A stretch of 64,000 nt of DNA from Clostridium hydrogenum (GTDB lineage Bacteria; Bacillota; Clostridia; Clostridiales; Clostridiaceae). Positions 54,866-62,655 of this stretch are shown here, one piece after another. The translations under genes were made by a program, and so were the position numbers. The notes under the pieces were generated by a model. It worked only from the letters and a program-made list of their open reading frames with translations. It did no database searches and was not told the DNA's origin. Numbering within the stretch: the first letter of the stretch is position 1; each line of letters starts with the position of its first letter. Location of the stretch: contig NZ_JAEACT010000004.1 of assembly GCF_021432385.1 (NCBI RefSeq), positions 496,001 through 560,000 of the forward strand, written 5' to 3'.

Positions 54866-56527
54866 CTATATTAATAAAAATTTTTCAAATCTTTCCTTTA
54901 CTTTATCCTGTCCTAAAATGCTCATAATAGTGTAGATATCAGGTGTATTGCTTCTATGTGATAAAGCTGCCCTTACTGAGCCTGCAACATCTGAAATCAT
55001 ACCTTTATATTGATCTGGATTTGCTTTATATTCCTTTTTATTTCCGCAGTAGCCTAATTCTAAGCCAATTGCTTTTAAATCTTCAAACCATTCCTCTTGA
55101 CTTGAAGCATCAGCCTTATATTTGTCCTTATACACTTTTATAACTTCTTTTGCTGCATCTAATGTTAATGTCTTTGGCAATTCAAGCTGATCAGCTGTTT
55201 CCTTGTAAAATAATTCATCAAAGAAGTAGAAAATTTTATCCTTTACTTCATCCCATTTAGCAAAATCTTTTCTTGGCTTTGGACCTTCTTTATCTATATT
55301 AAATATTTCTTTAGACATTTCTTCATTAGCAGTAACAAGCTTATACATTTCCTCGTCAAACTCTTTTGCCCAAGTTATGTAATTGTCGTAAACCACATCT
55401 GCTTTCATTTTTGAAATAACATTTTTGCTTATATCGCTTAATTTAACTATATCAAATAAAGCTCCTGATTTACTCATTTTATCTAAATGTACTGGAAATT
55501 CATGATAATCTAAAGTTGGGTTTTCTTCTCTCCAGCCTTCAAAGCTTGAGTTTATAATATTTAGTAGGTACTCAATAACTGAAACTGCTGGATATCCAAC
55601 TTCTCTATAATAAGAAACAGCAGCTTCTGGATCTTTTCTCTTTGACAACTTTCTCTTTGAGCCATTGTCATTCTTCATTATTGTTGGAATATGTGCATAC
55701 TCAGGTCTTCCAAAACCTAATAGCTTAAATAGTTCAACATGTATAGGTAAAGATGATAGCCATTCTTCTCCTCTTATAACATGCGTTGTTCCCATTAATG
55801 CATCATCTATGGCATGTGCGAAATGATATGTTGGCAAGCCATCTCCTTTTATTAACACAATATCTTGGTTATTTTCTGGAAAGGATATATCTCCTTTTAT
55901 TAAGTCATGAAACTCAACTCTAGTTTCTATGTTTCCTTGTGATCTTAACCTTAATATATATGTTTCTCCTGCTTCAATTTTTGCTATAGCTTCTTCTGAA
56001 GTTAAATTTCTACACTTAGCATATTCGCCATAATATCCCGGTGTTGTTTTTTCAGCTGTCTGTTTTTCTCTTAAAGCTGATAATTCTTCAGGTGTGCAGA
56101 AACAAGGGTAAGCTAAGCCTTTAATAACAAGATCCTTAGCAAAGGTATTATATATTTCCGCTCTTTGGCTTTGCCTATATGGACCGTATTCACCCTTAAA
56201 GGTTTCCTTTCCTGTCATTCCTTCATCAAAATTCATTCCAAAGTTATACATTGTTTGAATTGTATCTTCAATTGCACCTTCAACTTCTCTTTTTTGATCT
56301 GTGTCCTCTATTCTTAAATAAAAAACACCTTCACTTTGGCTTGCTAATCTTTCATCAACTAAAGCTGCAAATACCCCTCCAATATGCTGAAAACCTGTTG
56401 GTGATGGTGCATATCTAGTAACCTTTGCACCCTCTTTTAATTTTCTTTTTGCATACTTTTCAATATAATACTGCGGTGTATTTTTAATATCCGGAAATAT
56501 TATATTAGCTAATTTCTCGAAACTCAT
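54866..56527 (-). CDS. gltX: Glutamyl-tRNA synthetase
   Basis: A 553-residue class I synthetase that charges tRNA-Glu. HIGH region is RYAPSPTGFQHIGGVFAAL (about residues 33-51, Gln for Leu in the usual LHIG), KMSKS equivalent is SKRKLSKRKD (about 269-278). Start MSFEKLAN is behind GGGAGGAG; the open frame extends 45 codons upstream but through the T-box and is not coding. It is longer than typical GltX (about 480-500), as in some clostridial forms. First gene of an operon with glnS. Confidence 0.95.
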   Translation of the reverse strand: MSFEKLANIIFPDIKNTPQYYIEKYAKRKLKEGAKVTRYAPSPTGFQHIGGVFAALVDERLASQSEGVFYLRIEDTDQKREVEGAIEDTIQTMYNFGMNFDEGMTGKETFKGEYGPYRQSQRAEIYNTFAKDLVIKGLAYPCFCTPEELSALREKQTAEKTTPGYYGEYAKCRNLTSEEAIAKIEAGETYILRLRSQGNIETRVEFHDLIKGDISFPENNQDIVLIKGDGLPTYHFAHAIDDALMGTTHVIRGEEWLSSLPIHVELFKLLGFGRPEYAHIPTIMKNDNGSKRKLSKRKDPEAAVSYYREVGYPAVSVIEYLLNIINSSFEGWREENPTLDYHEFPVHLDKMSKSGALFDIVKLSDISKNVISKMKADVVYDNYITWAKEFDEEMYKLVTANEEMSKEIFNIDKEGPKPRKDFAKWDEVKDKIFYFFDELFYKETADQLELPKTLTLDAAKEVIKVYKDKYKADASSQEEWFEDLKAIGLELGYCGNKKEYKANPDQYKGMISDVAGSVRAALSHRSNTPDIYTIMSILGQDKVKERFEKFLLI

Positions 56528-56555
56528 TTTAACTCCTCCCAAAAACTGTAAAATA

Positions 56556-56928
56556 TAAAAAACTTCCATCCTAAAAAAATATAGGACGAAAGTTAATTCC
56601 GCGTTACCACCTAAATTGATTAAGTAAAAACTTAACCCACTCGCTCGGTGAAACCAGTTCAACTATTAAATTGGTTATGGCCCAAAATTCTTTTAACATA
56701 GCATTTTAGAACAGAATCAATTTAACCTTCACATTGGTTTCACTCAATTTCTATACGGGGAAAATACCCTAAACTTACTACACACTAATGCATCTGCAAA
56801 ATGCTTTCAGTTTATGCTCCAGAGCCTGCTTCTATAGAATCAAATATTAGGCTTGCACCATCCCTAACTCGCTAAGAATCAATTTCTATATACTCTTCTC
56901 CTTCAACGCAATTACAAATATTATTCTT
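56556..56928 (-). ncRNA. T-box leader of gltX-glnS (glutamate specifier GAA)
   Basis: Minus-strand T-box sequence AGGTGGTAACGCGG (56612-56599), followed by terminator stem AACTTTCGTCCTA / TAGGATGGAAGTT and a T-run (56594-56556). Stem I has the AGCGAG and GATGGTGCAAGCC elements; the specifier codon reads GAA (56832-56830) in CTATAGAAGCA, which matches Glu. Uncharged tRNA-Glu would stabilise the antiterminator and allow gltX-glnS expression. It contains an inserted palindromic repeat (56647-56744) between stem I and the antiterminator. Confidence 0.93.
56647..56744. repeat. Palindromic repeat copy inside the T-box leader
   Basis: GTGAAACCAGTTCAACTATT at the left and ATTGGTTTCAC at the right, with inner pairs AAATTGGTTATGG/ACAGAATCAATTT (weak). 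The left arm CCAGTTCAACTATT is the same as in 34267-34370. The tips have diverged but it keeps the long hairpin shape. Confidence 0.7.
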
Positions 56929-56934
56929 TATACT

Positions 56935-56963
56935 ATTATACATATACGGCTAATTATTGTAAA
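56935..56963 (-). promoter_or_regulatory. Promoter of the gltX T-box operon
   Basis: Minus strand TTTACA, 17-base spacer, TATAAT; predicted start about 56928. Confidence 0.8.
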
Positions 56964-57001
56964 TAGTGGACTTGAAATACTATACCTATTATACTATTAT
57001 A

Positions 57002-57365
57002 CCACATTTGAGGCATTTTAAATCAATTGAACTTAATATTCTAATTCGTCACTATCATTCTATTAGAATACTGATAAATTTACTGATGCTATTATATTAA
57101 TTATTATCAGGCTTGCGATTATGATTAACAATATATTAAATATATCCTTATTGTTTTTTTAATTAATCAAGATTTATTTTTTGACATTTTATTTTATATT
57201 ATGTTATTTTTTTCTTTTACGAAATATAAAGTTGTGGCTATGAATTAAAAATGTACATTTATTAGTAATTTTTATATTGTTTTTTTTAATTATATAAATA
57301 ATAAATAAATTTTTTAAATTTTTTATTTATAATTTACACTATATTATTAAACAAAGGAGAAAAAT
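57002..57365. other. AT-rich non-coding gap before the chemotaxis gene
   Basis: No gene or repeat found. Contains TTGACA near 57182 with TTATTT 17 bases on, a weak candidate promoter for the receptor gene, and the AAAGGAGA ribosome site at its right end. Confidence 0.4.
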
Positions 57366-59360
57366 ATGAAAAGTATTAAAGCAAAATTGATGGTATTTCT
57401 AGGAATACTAATTGGTGTCATTTGTATCGGCTTAGGTGCTATATCTTTTATAGATTCATCAAATGCACTAAAATCAAACTTAAGCACAACGCTTCCTGAA
57501 ATTGCAGTGGAAACAGCTGGCAAAGTTCAAGAACGAATTGAAGGACAGCTAAATACACTAGAAGCTATTGCAGCAGAAACTCCAATAAAAGATTCTAACA
57601 ATCCATGGGCTAGTAAAAATTCACTGCTTTCAGAAGTACGCCGAAGCGATGGAAGTGAAAAAATTATGCTTGCAGATACAGATGGTAATGTCAAAGACCC
57701 AGATGGAACTATCTCTAATATTAGTGATAAATCATTTTTTAAAAAGGCATTGTCTGGTGAAAGCAATGTGTCAGATCCATTAATCGATAATGATGAAGGA
57801 AAACTGTCACTTATCTATGCCGTTCCAATCAAAAATAACAACGATATTATAGGTGTATTACTTGAAGTAAGGAATGGCAGTTATTTATGTAACTTAATAG
57901 CTCAGATTAAGATTGGAAAAACAGGTAGTGCATTTATGATAAAAAAAGATGGAACAGTAATTGCCAATCCAAATAGAAGTCTTGTTTTAAAAATGTACAA
58001 TCCTATTAATGAAGCAAAAAAAGATTCAAAACTTAAAGAATTGGCAGACGTTGAAAATAAAATGGCAGCTGGAAAGACTGGCTTAGATCAATATTATTAT
58101 GGTGGATTAGAAAAATATGTAGGTTATGCACCGGTTAAAGGAACAGGATGGTTTATAGGAGTTCAAGTACCTAAAGCCGAAATTTTGTCACAACTTACAA
58201 GCTTGAAAGTTTTAGTTATATTATTTTCTGCTATATTTATGTTAATTGGACTTGCCTCAGTTTATTTTATTTCTAATATAATGTCTGCAGGAATAAAATC
58301 GACTTCAAAGCATTTAAGTTTATTAGCAGAAGGCAATCTATCTGAAGAGGTTTCTGTGAAATATTTAGGTTTAAAAGATGAAATTGGTGATATAACAAAA
58401 TCAATGAAAGTAATGCAGCAACAGTTAAGTTCAATGATTAGTCGAATAAAACAAAATTCCGCAAGCATTGATAACCAAGCGGAAAACCTATCCTCAATTG
58501 CTGAAGAGATGGCCTCTTCTTCACAAAGTGTAACAGAAGCCATAGGTGACGTTACACAGGGTACAAGTTCTCAGTCTGAAAATTTGATAGATATAACCGA
58601 TAATCTTAACGACTTTAGCGGTAAATTGTCAAACATGGTTGAAGAAATTCAGGCTGTGGATACAAATTCCAGAAAAATTAGTTTGATGGCTAAAGAAAGC
58701 AGCGCTGAAATGGAGGAACTCAACCACTCTGTTACAAAAGTAGGAACCTCCTTTAAAGACTTTAACAGTAAAATTATTGGACTTGGAAAAAATATAAATG
58801 AGATAAATGAAATAACAAATATAATAAACAGTATTGCAGAACAAACTAACTTATTGGCATTAAATGCAGCTATTGAAGCTGCAAGAGTTGGAGAGTCGGG
58901 AAAAGGCTTTGCAGTAGTTGCAGATGAAATAAGAAAACTTGCTGAAGGATCTCAGAAGTCAGCTGAAGATATTACTACTCTAATTAATGAAATATCTAAA
59001 AATACAGATGTGATAGTTCAAGATTCTGTTGAAATGGATGGAGAACTATTAAATCAAGTAAAGATTATAGAAAATTCAATACTATCCTTTGACAAGATTA
59101 TAAAAGAAATAAATAAAATTATCCCAAAAATAAACACGGTTAAAACCTCTGCTGAGAACATAGAAAATGATAAAAACACTATCTTAACTAAAGTAGATAC
59201 TGTGTCCACGGTTTCACTAGAAGTTTCAGCATCTTCTGAAGAAATTTCAGCATCTTCTGAAGAAATGAGTGCTTCCACTGAAGAAGTTGCTACAGCCTCA
59301 CAAACGCTTAGCACTATGACTAAAGAAATGCTTAAAGAAGTAAATAAGTTTAAGCTTTAA
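57366..59360 (+). CDS. Methyl-accepting chemotaxis protein
   Basis: A 664-residue receptor. Membrane segment 1 (about 8-28), extracellular double-Cache-type sensor (about 35-275; MLADTDGNVKDPDG and FMIKKDGTVIANP mark the two lobes), membrane segment 2 (about 280-303), HAMP (about 305-358) and a cytoplasmic signalling coil with the hairpin tip EQTNLLALNAAIEAARVGE (about 492-510) that contacts CheA/CheW. The C-terminus has a Ser/Glu-rich repeat (SASSEEIS type), likely methylation sites. Ligand unknown; Cache sensors often bind amino acids or organic acids. Good AAAGGAG site. Confidence 0.95.
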   Translation: MKSIKAKLMVFLGILIGVICIGLGAISFIDSSNALKSNLSTTLPEIAVETAGKVQERIEGQLNTLEAIAAETPIKDSNNPWASKNSLLSEVRRSDGSEKIMLADTDGNVKDPDGTISNISDKSFFKKALSGESNVSDPLIDNDEGKLSLIYAVPIKNNNDIIGVLLEVRNGSYLCNLIAQIKIGKTGSAFMIKKDGTVIANPNRSLVLKMYNPINEAKKDSKLKELADVENKMAAGKTGLDQYYYGGLEKYVGYAPVKGTGWFIGVQVPKAEILSQLTSLKVLVILFSAIFMLIGLASVYFISNIMSAGIKSTSKHLSLLAEGNLSEEVSVKYLGLKDEIGDITKSMKVMQQQLSSMISRIKQNSASIDNQAENLSSIAEEMASSSQSVTEAIGDVTQGTSSQSENLIDITDNLNDFSGKLSNMVEEIQAVDTNSRKISLMAKESSAEMEELNHSVTKVGTSFKDFNSKIIGLGKNINEINEITNIINSIAEQTNLLALNAAIEAARVGESGKGFAVVADEIRKLAEGSQKSAEDITTLINEISKNTDVIVQDSVEMDGELLNQVKIIENSILSFDKIIKEINKIIPKINTVKTSAENIENDKNTILTKVDTVSTVSLEVSASSEEISASSEEMSASTEEVATASQTLSTMTKEMLKEVNKFKL

Positions 59361-59383
59361 AACATAGCCAGATAAATTTAAAA

Positions 59384-59437
59384 AGCAGAGTACAATGACG
59401 GGAAAAAATTATCCTTCTCTGTACTCTGTAATCTGCT
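59384..59437. repeat. Minimal heptamer-ended element
   Basis: GCAGAGTACAATGACGGGAA and its inverse near 59437 (CTCTGTACTCTGTAATCTGC) with almost no core: a 54-base hairpin of only the two ends. It lies between convergent genes and could serve as a terminator. Confidence 0.7.
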
Positions 59438-59442
59438 TTATG

Positions 59443-59817
59443 TTAGTTTGCCTTAATTGTAACTACAACTATCCCACCGTTACCTCTGATTGTTCCTAAA
59501 TTAGCCTCAATAGTCTTGGACTTAGCATCATAATAAAATACAGTATCTCCTGATGTCGCCACTACATATTTAATGCCTTTGGTAAAGTAATCTCTAAACT
59601 TTACTTCACTAGCATCAACTGGACCATTATTTTGAATTATTATAGTATAAGTTAAGCTTTTACCTACAAATAATTTAAAATTGCTTTGTGTTATTGTAAC
59701 ATTAAACTGAACACCATCAGTCTCTGTAAATATAGTGATATTTTGATTTTTATCAGCAGCAATGCTGAAGCTAGCCCCCCCTATATTAGCCGAATTATTA
59801 ATTGCAGTCTCCGCCAT
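59443..59817 (-). CDS. Single DUF11-domain protein
   Basis: A 124-residue protein whose C-terminal 85 residues match the DUF11 beta-sandwich (SLTYTIIIQNNGPVDASEVKFRD, split here: SLTYTIIIQNNG and VDASEVKFRD, then GTIRGNGGIVVVTI). DUF11 repeats normally occur in long, secreted, multi-domain surface proteins; here there is one unit, no signal peptide and no anchor. The start is preceded by GGAGGGA. It may be a small cytosolic or spore-associated structural protein, or a fragment of a bigger gene. Role unknown. Confidence 0.78.
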   Translation of the reverse strand: MAETAINNSANIGGASFSIAADKNQNITIFTETDGVQFNVTITQSNFKLFVGKSLTYTIIIQNNGPVDASEVKFRDYFTKGIKYVVATSGDTVFYYDAKSKTIEANLGTIRGNGGIVVVTIKAN

Positions 59818-59837
59818 TTATGTCCCTCCATTCCTAT

Positions 59838-59940
59838 AAAGATATACCGGCTCAACTACCAAAATCAATTTGCATCAAAATGCCCAAAAGACGGCATTTT
59901 GATACAAATTAATTTTGAAGTTTCGCATGGTATATCCTTA
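59838..59940. repeat. About 100-bp palindromic repeat
   Basis: AGATATACCGGCTCAACTA left, GCATGGTATATCCT right, inner pairs CAAAATCAATTTGCATC/GATACAAATTAATTTTG and TGCC/GGCA. The cleanest family member by base-pairing. Upstream of the DUF11 gene, downstream of the kinase gene. Confidence 0.88.
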
Positions 59941-60047
59941 TATCTAAACCAAAAAATTTTATACCTCTGTTTTAATATATGTATATATCAAACTATAGTT
60001 ACAAATTTTATTGATATTATAAGAATGGCTGGACAATATTAAGCTTT

Positions 60048-62363
60048 CTATATTGAGTATATATCCGAAAATTCAATATTTATCATTTCAATTTTACTTT
60101 TTATATTCTTTATTTCCTTATGGATTTCTGTTTTTCTTAAAGTTTTTACTGGAAGTTGTATTTTAAATATACTGCCTTTACCAACCTCACTCTCAACACT
60201 TATTTCACCACCATGCATCTCAGTAATCGATTTTACTAAGGATAATCCAATACCACTTCCCTCAGCATTACGTGAAAGGGATTTATCTATTTGATGAAAT
60301 CTTTTAAAAATATCATTTAATTGTTTCTTGTCCATTCCTATACCAGTATCTTTTACACTTATTTCAACATCATTACCTTTATCTATTAAATTTATATATA
60401 TAACACCACCTGTATCTGTAAATTTAATTGCATTAGAAATAAGATTTAAAATAATCCTCTCAATCTTATCAGGATCACATGATATAATCTTTTCCTCTGT
60501 ATCCGTGTCAAAAATAATATTTAGTCCCTTACTTTTAACATATTCCGCTACTGACTGAACTATATCTTCCGTTACTTCAACAATATTCTCATTGGACAAA
60601 TTTAACTTAAAAGCTCCAGATTCTATTTTAGATAAATCTACTATATTATTTATAAGCCTTGTAAATCTATAGCAATTTTGCTTAATCATGCTTATAAACT
60701 TAGCAACTTTTAATTTATTAGCATCAAGACAGTCATTTTTTAAATACAATTCAATTAATTGATTAGTGCTAAAAATTACATTTAAAGGCGTCTTTAACTC
60801 ATGTGCTATATTAGAAAATATTTCATCCTGAACTTTAAGAGTTCGCTCCATTTTATTTTTAGCTCTTACCTCTTTAGTAATATCTATTATGGTACTAACC
60901 AATTCCGTAACTTGATTATTCAGTCCAAATATGGGTTGAAATACAAATCTAAAAAATCTTTCCTCTTTTGATATGATAACTTTTTTATACATAGAAAAAG
61001 ATTCAATTTTTCTATCTGTTAAATCTTGAATACCAGTTTTAAACTGTATTTCTTCCTCTGCATCACAATTAAAAACATCAAAATATTTTTTCCCAATAAT
61101 GGATTCTATTGTTCCTATGCCATTATAACCTAGCTTTAAATGATTATATCCTTTAGTATTTATATAATTAATTTTAAAATCTGTTAATGTAATTTTTATA
61201 TATCCCAAAGCAAAATTTTCTATTAGATTATTTAATACATCATATTGGGCTTTTATTAATAAGCATTCTTGGTTTTTTAGTCTTTCAGATATATCGCGAA
61301 TAATTAATACACCAAATATTAAATTGCCTTTATTATCATATATAGGAGTTCCACTTTCCTCTTTGCAAATCAACTTATTATTAATTTTAATGTCAAATCT
61401 ATATCCTGAGAGTTTTTCACCCTTTATTACTCTTCTCGACGGAAACTCTCCCTTAGAAATAAGTTTCCCATATCTATCAAAATATTCAGCTTTTTCAAAT
61501 ACAGTATCAGGAGTTATTTTCTCTGTATAATCATTAAAAAAAGTATTTCTAAGTACTTTATTAAATCTTTTATATTGCCCATTTTTATCACAAATAATTA
61601 TTCCATCAGAAACATTTTCTATAATAGCCTCCAATTCTTCTTTCTGTTCTGCAATAACTTTAGACTGCTTTTCAATTATTTTTCTATTCAATACTTTTTC
61701 TGTTTCATTACGGATAGTTTGAATTAAATATTTTACTTTTTCCTCCACATATATTGGTATTAATTCTACATCCCAATATGTTGTTCCAGACCCTAGTATA
61801 TTGTACTTAAACTTTATATTGTAACAAGACTTCTTCGCTTTTATAATTTCTAGAAAACGTGCTTCAACATCACCCAATTTCAATTCTACGGCTATTTGCC
61901 TTAATTTTTTACCTATAATATTTTTTTTATTAGCATAGTGTAAAATTTTTGTATTAGCCTTTAATACAATAAGGTCTGGAACACTGTATATTGCAACTGC
62001 AATTTTATTATCCCTTCCAAGTTGATCTAAATATAAAAATCTATCCTCAATTCTAGAGTTTATTCTTTCTTTAAAAAAATATTTTCTTTCATCATTAAAT
62101 TCCAAGAACTTGCACGATATAGTAACTTCTCTTGGCTTCAGTTCCTTCGTAAATATATAACACTTATACTCATCTTCTATATTTTCAAGGTATACTTGCG
62201 AATCCATACGGAGCATACTACTTATTTCTGTAAGTGATTTTCCTATCAATTCACTTTCGGAATATCCACTAAAACTTACAAACTCAGCATTAATTTCAGT
62301 AATAATGCCACTTTTACTGCACAAAATTGGGTTTCTATACGATTTTACCAAAGTATATTTCAT
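60048..62363 (-). CDS. Soluble PAS-domain sensor histidine kinase
   Basis: A 771-residue kinase without membrane segments. Several PAS-like domains (about 10-75, 120-220, 240-360 with GVLIIRDISER, and 375-495), then HisKA with phospho-acceptor His in NIAHELKTPLNV (about 516-527) and HATPase with N box NLISNAIKF, G1 VKDTGIGM and G2 GSGIGLSLV. It probably senses a cytosolic signal such as redox state or a bound cofactor. No response regulator gene is adjacent, so it is an orphan; in clostridia orphan kinases often feed Spo0A, which is a possibility only. The weak ATG site is GGGGAG. Confidence 0.92.
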   Translation of the reverse strand: MKYTLVKSYRNPILCSKSGIITEINAEFVSFSGYSESELIGKSLTEISSMLRMDSQVYLENIEDEYKCYIFTKELKPREVTISCKFLEFNDERKYFFKERINSRIEDRFLYLDQLGRDNKIAVAIYSVPDLIVLKANTKILHYANKKNIIGKKLRQIAVELKLGDVEARFLEIIKAKKSCYNIKFKYNILGSGTTYWDVELIPIYVEEKVKYLIQTIRNETEKVLNRKIIEKQSKVIAEQKEELEAIIENVSDGIIICDKNGQYKRFNKVLRNTFFNDYTEKITPDTVFEKAEYFDRYGKLISKGEFPSRRVIKGEKLSGYRFDIKINNKLICKEESGTPIYDNKGNLIFGVLIIRDISERLKNQECLLIKAQYDVLNNLIENFALGYIKITLTDFKINYINTKGYNHLKLGYNGIGTIESIIGKKYFDVFNCDAEEEIQFKTGIQDLTDRKIESFSMYKKVIISKEERFFRFVFQPIFGLNNQVTELVSTIIDITKEVRAKNKMERTLKVQDEIFSNIAHELKTPLNVIFSTNQLIELYLKNDCLDANKLKVAKFISMIKQNCYRFTRLINNIVDLSKIESGAFKLNLSNENIVEVTEDIVQSVAEYVKSKGLNIIFDTDTEEKIISCDPDKIERIILNLISNAIKFTDTGGVIYINLIDKGNDVEISVKDTGIGMDKKQLNDIFKRFHQIDKSLSRNAEGSGIGLSLVKSITEMHGGEISVESEVGKGSIFKIQLPVKTLRKTEIHKEIKNIKSKIEMINIEFSDIYSI

Positions 62364-62509
62364 TCAATAGTTTCTCCCCTTTACCAACATATAATATAAA
62401 ACCACAATATACACCATACATTTTACATCATATTGCAATTCATGTTAATACTGTATGTGTAATTAATGTTAGCAAAAAGTACCATTTTTTGACACAGATA
62501 ATTTCATAA

Positions 62510-62655
62510 GTCTTGGCTACAAATTTTTAAAGGCTTAGGAGTTTCAATTGTCTGAACAGCTTCTCAGTAAGTTATTGAAACTTCTAAGCCTTTTAATAAT
62601 TACCCTCTTAGATTTATAGATTTTATTTAATGCTAAACAGCAATATTACTTCGCC
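62510..62655. repeat. Core-only relative of the 282-bp element
   Basis: The hairpin AAAGGCTTAGGAGTTTCAAT...ATTGAAACTTCTAAGCCTTT with the loop containing TGTCTGAACAGCTT matches the centre of the elements at 16729 and 21622 (AAGCTTTAGAGCTTT, TGTCTGAGCG). The GTAGTGGATTAATC ends are missing. It follows the fbp gene and may form its 3' hairpin. Confidence 0.65.

Noticed and set aside
59686..60042. 118-codon plus-strand frame
   Set aside because: Runs antisense through the DUF11 gene and then through the palindromic repeat, so it cannot be a conserved gene.
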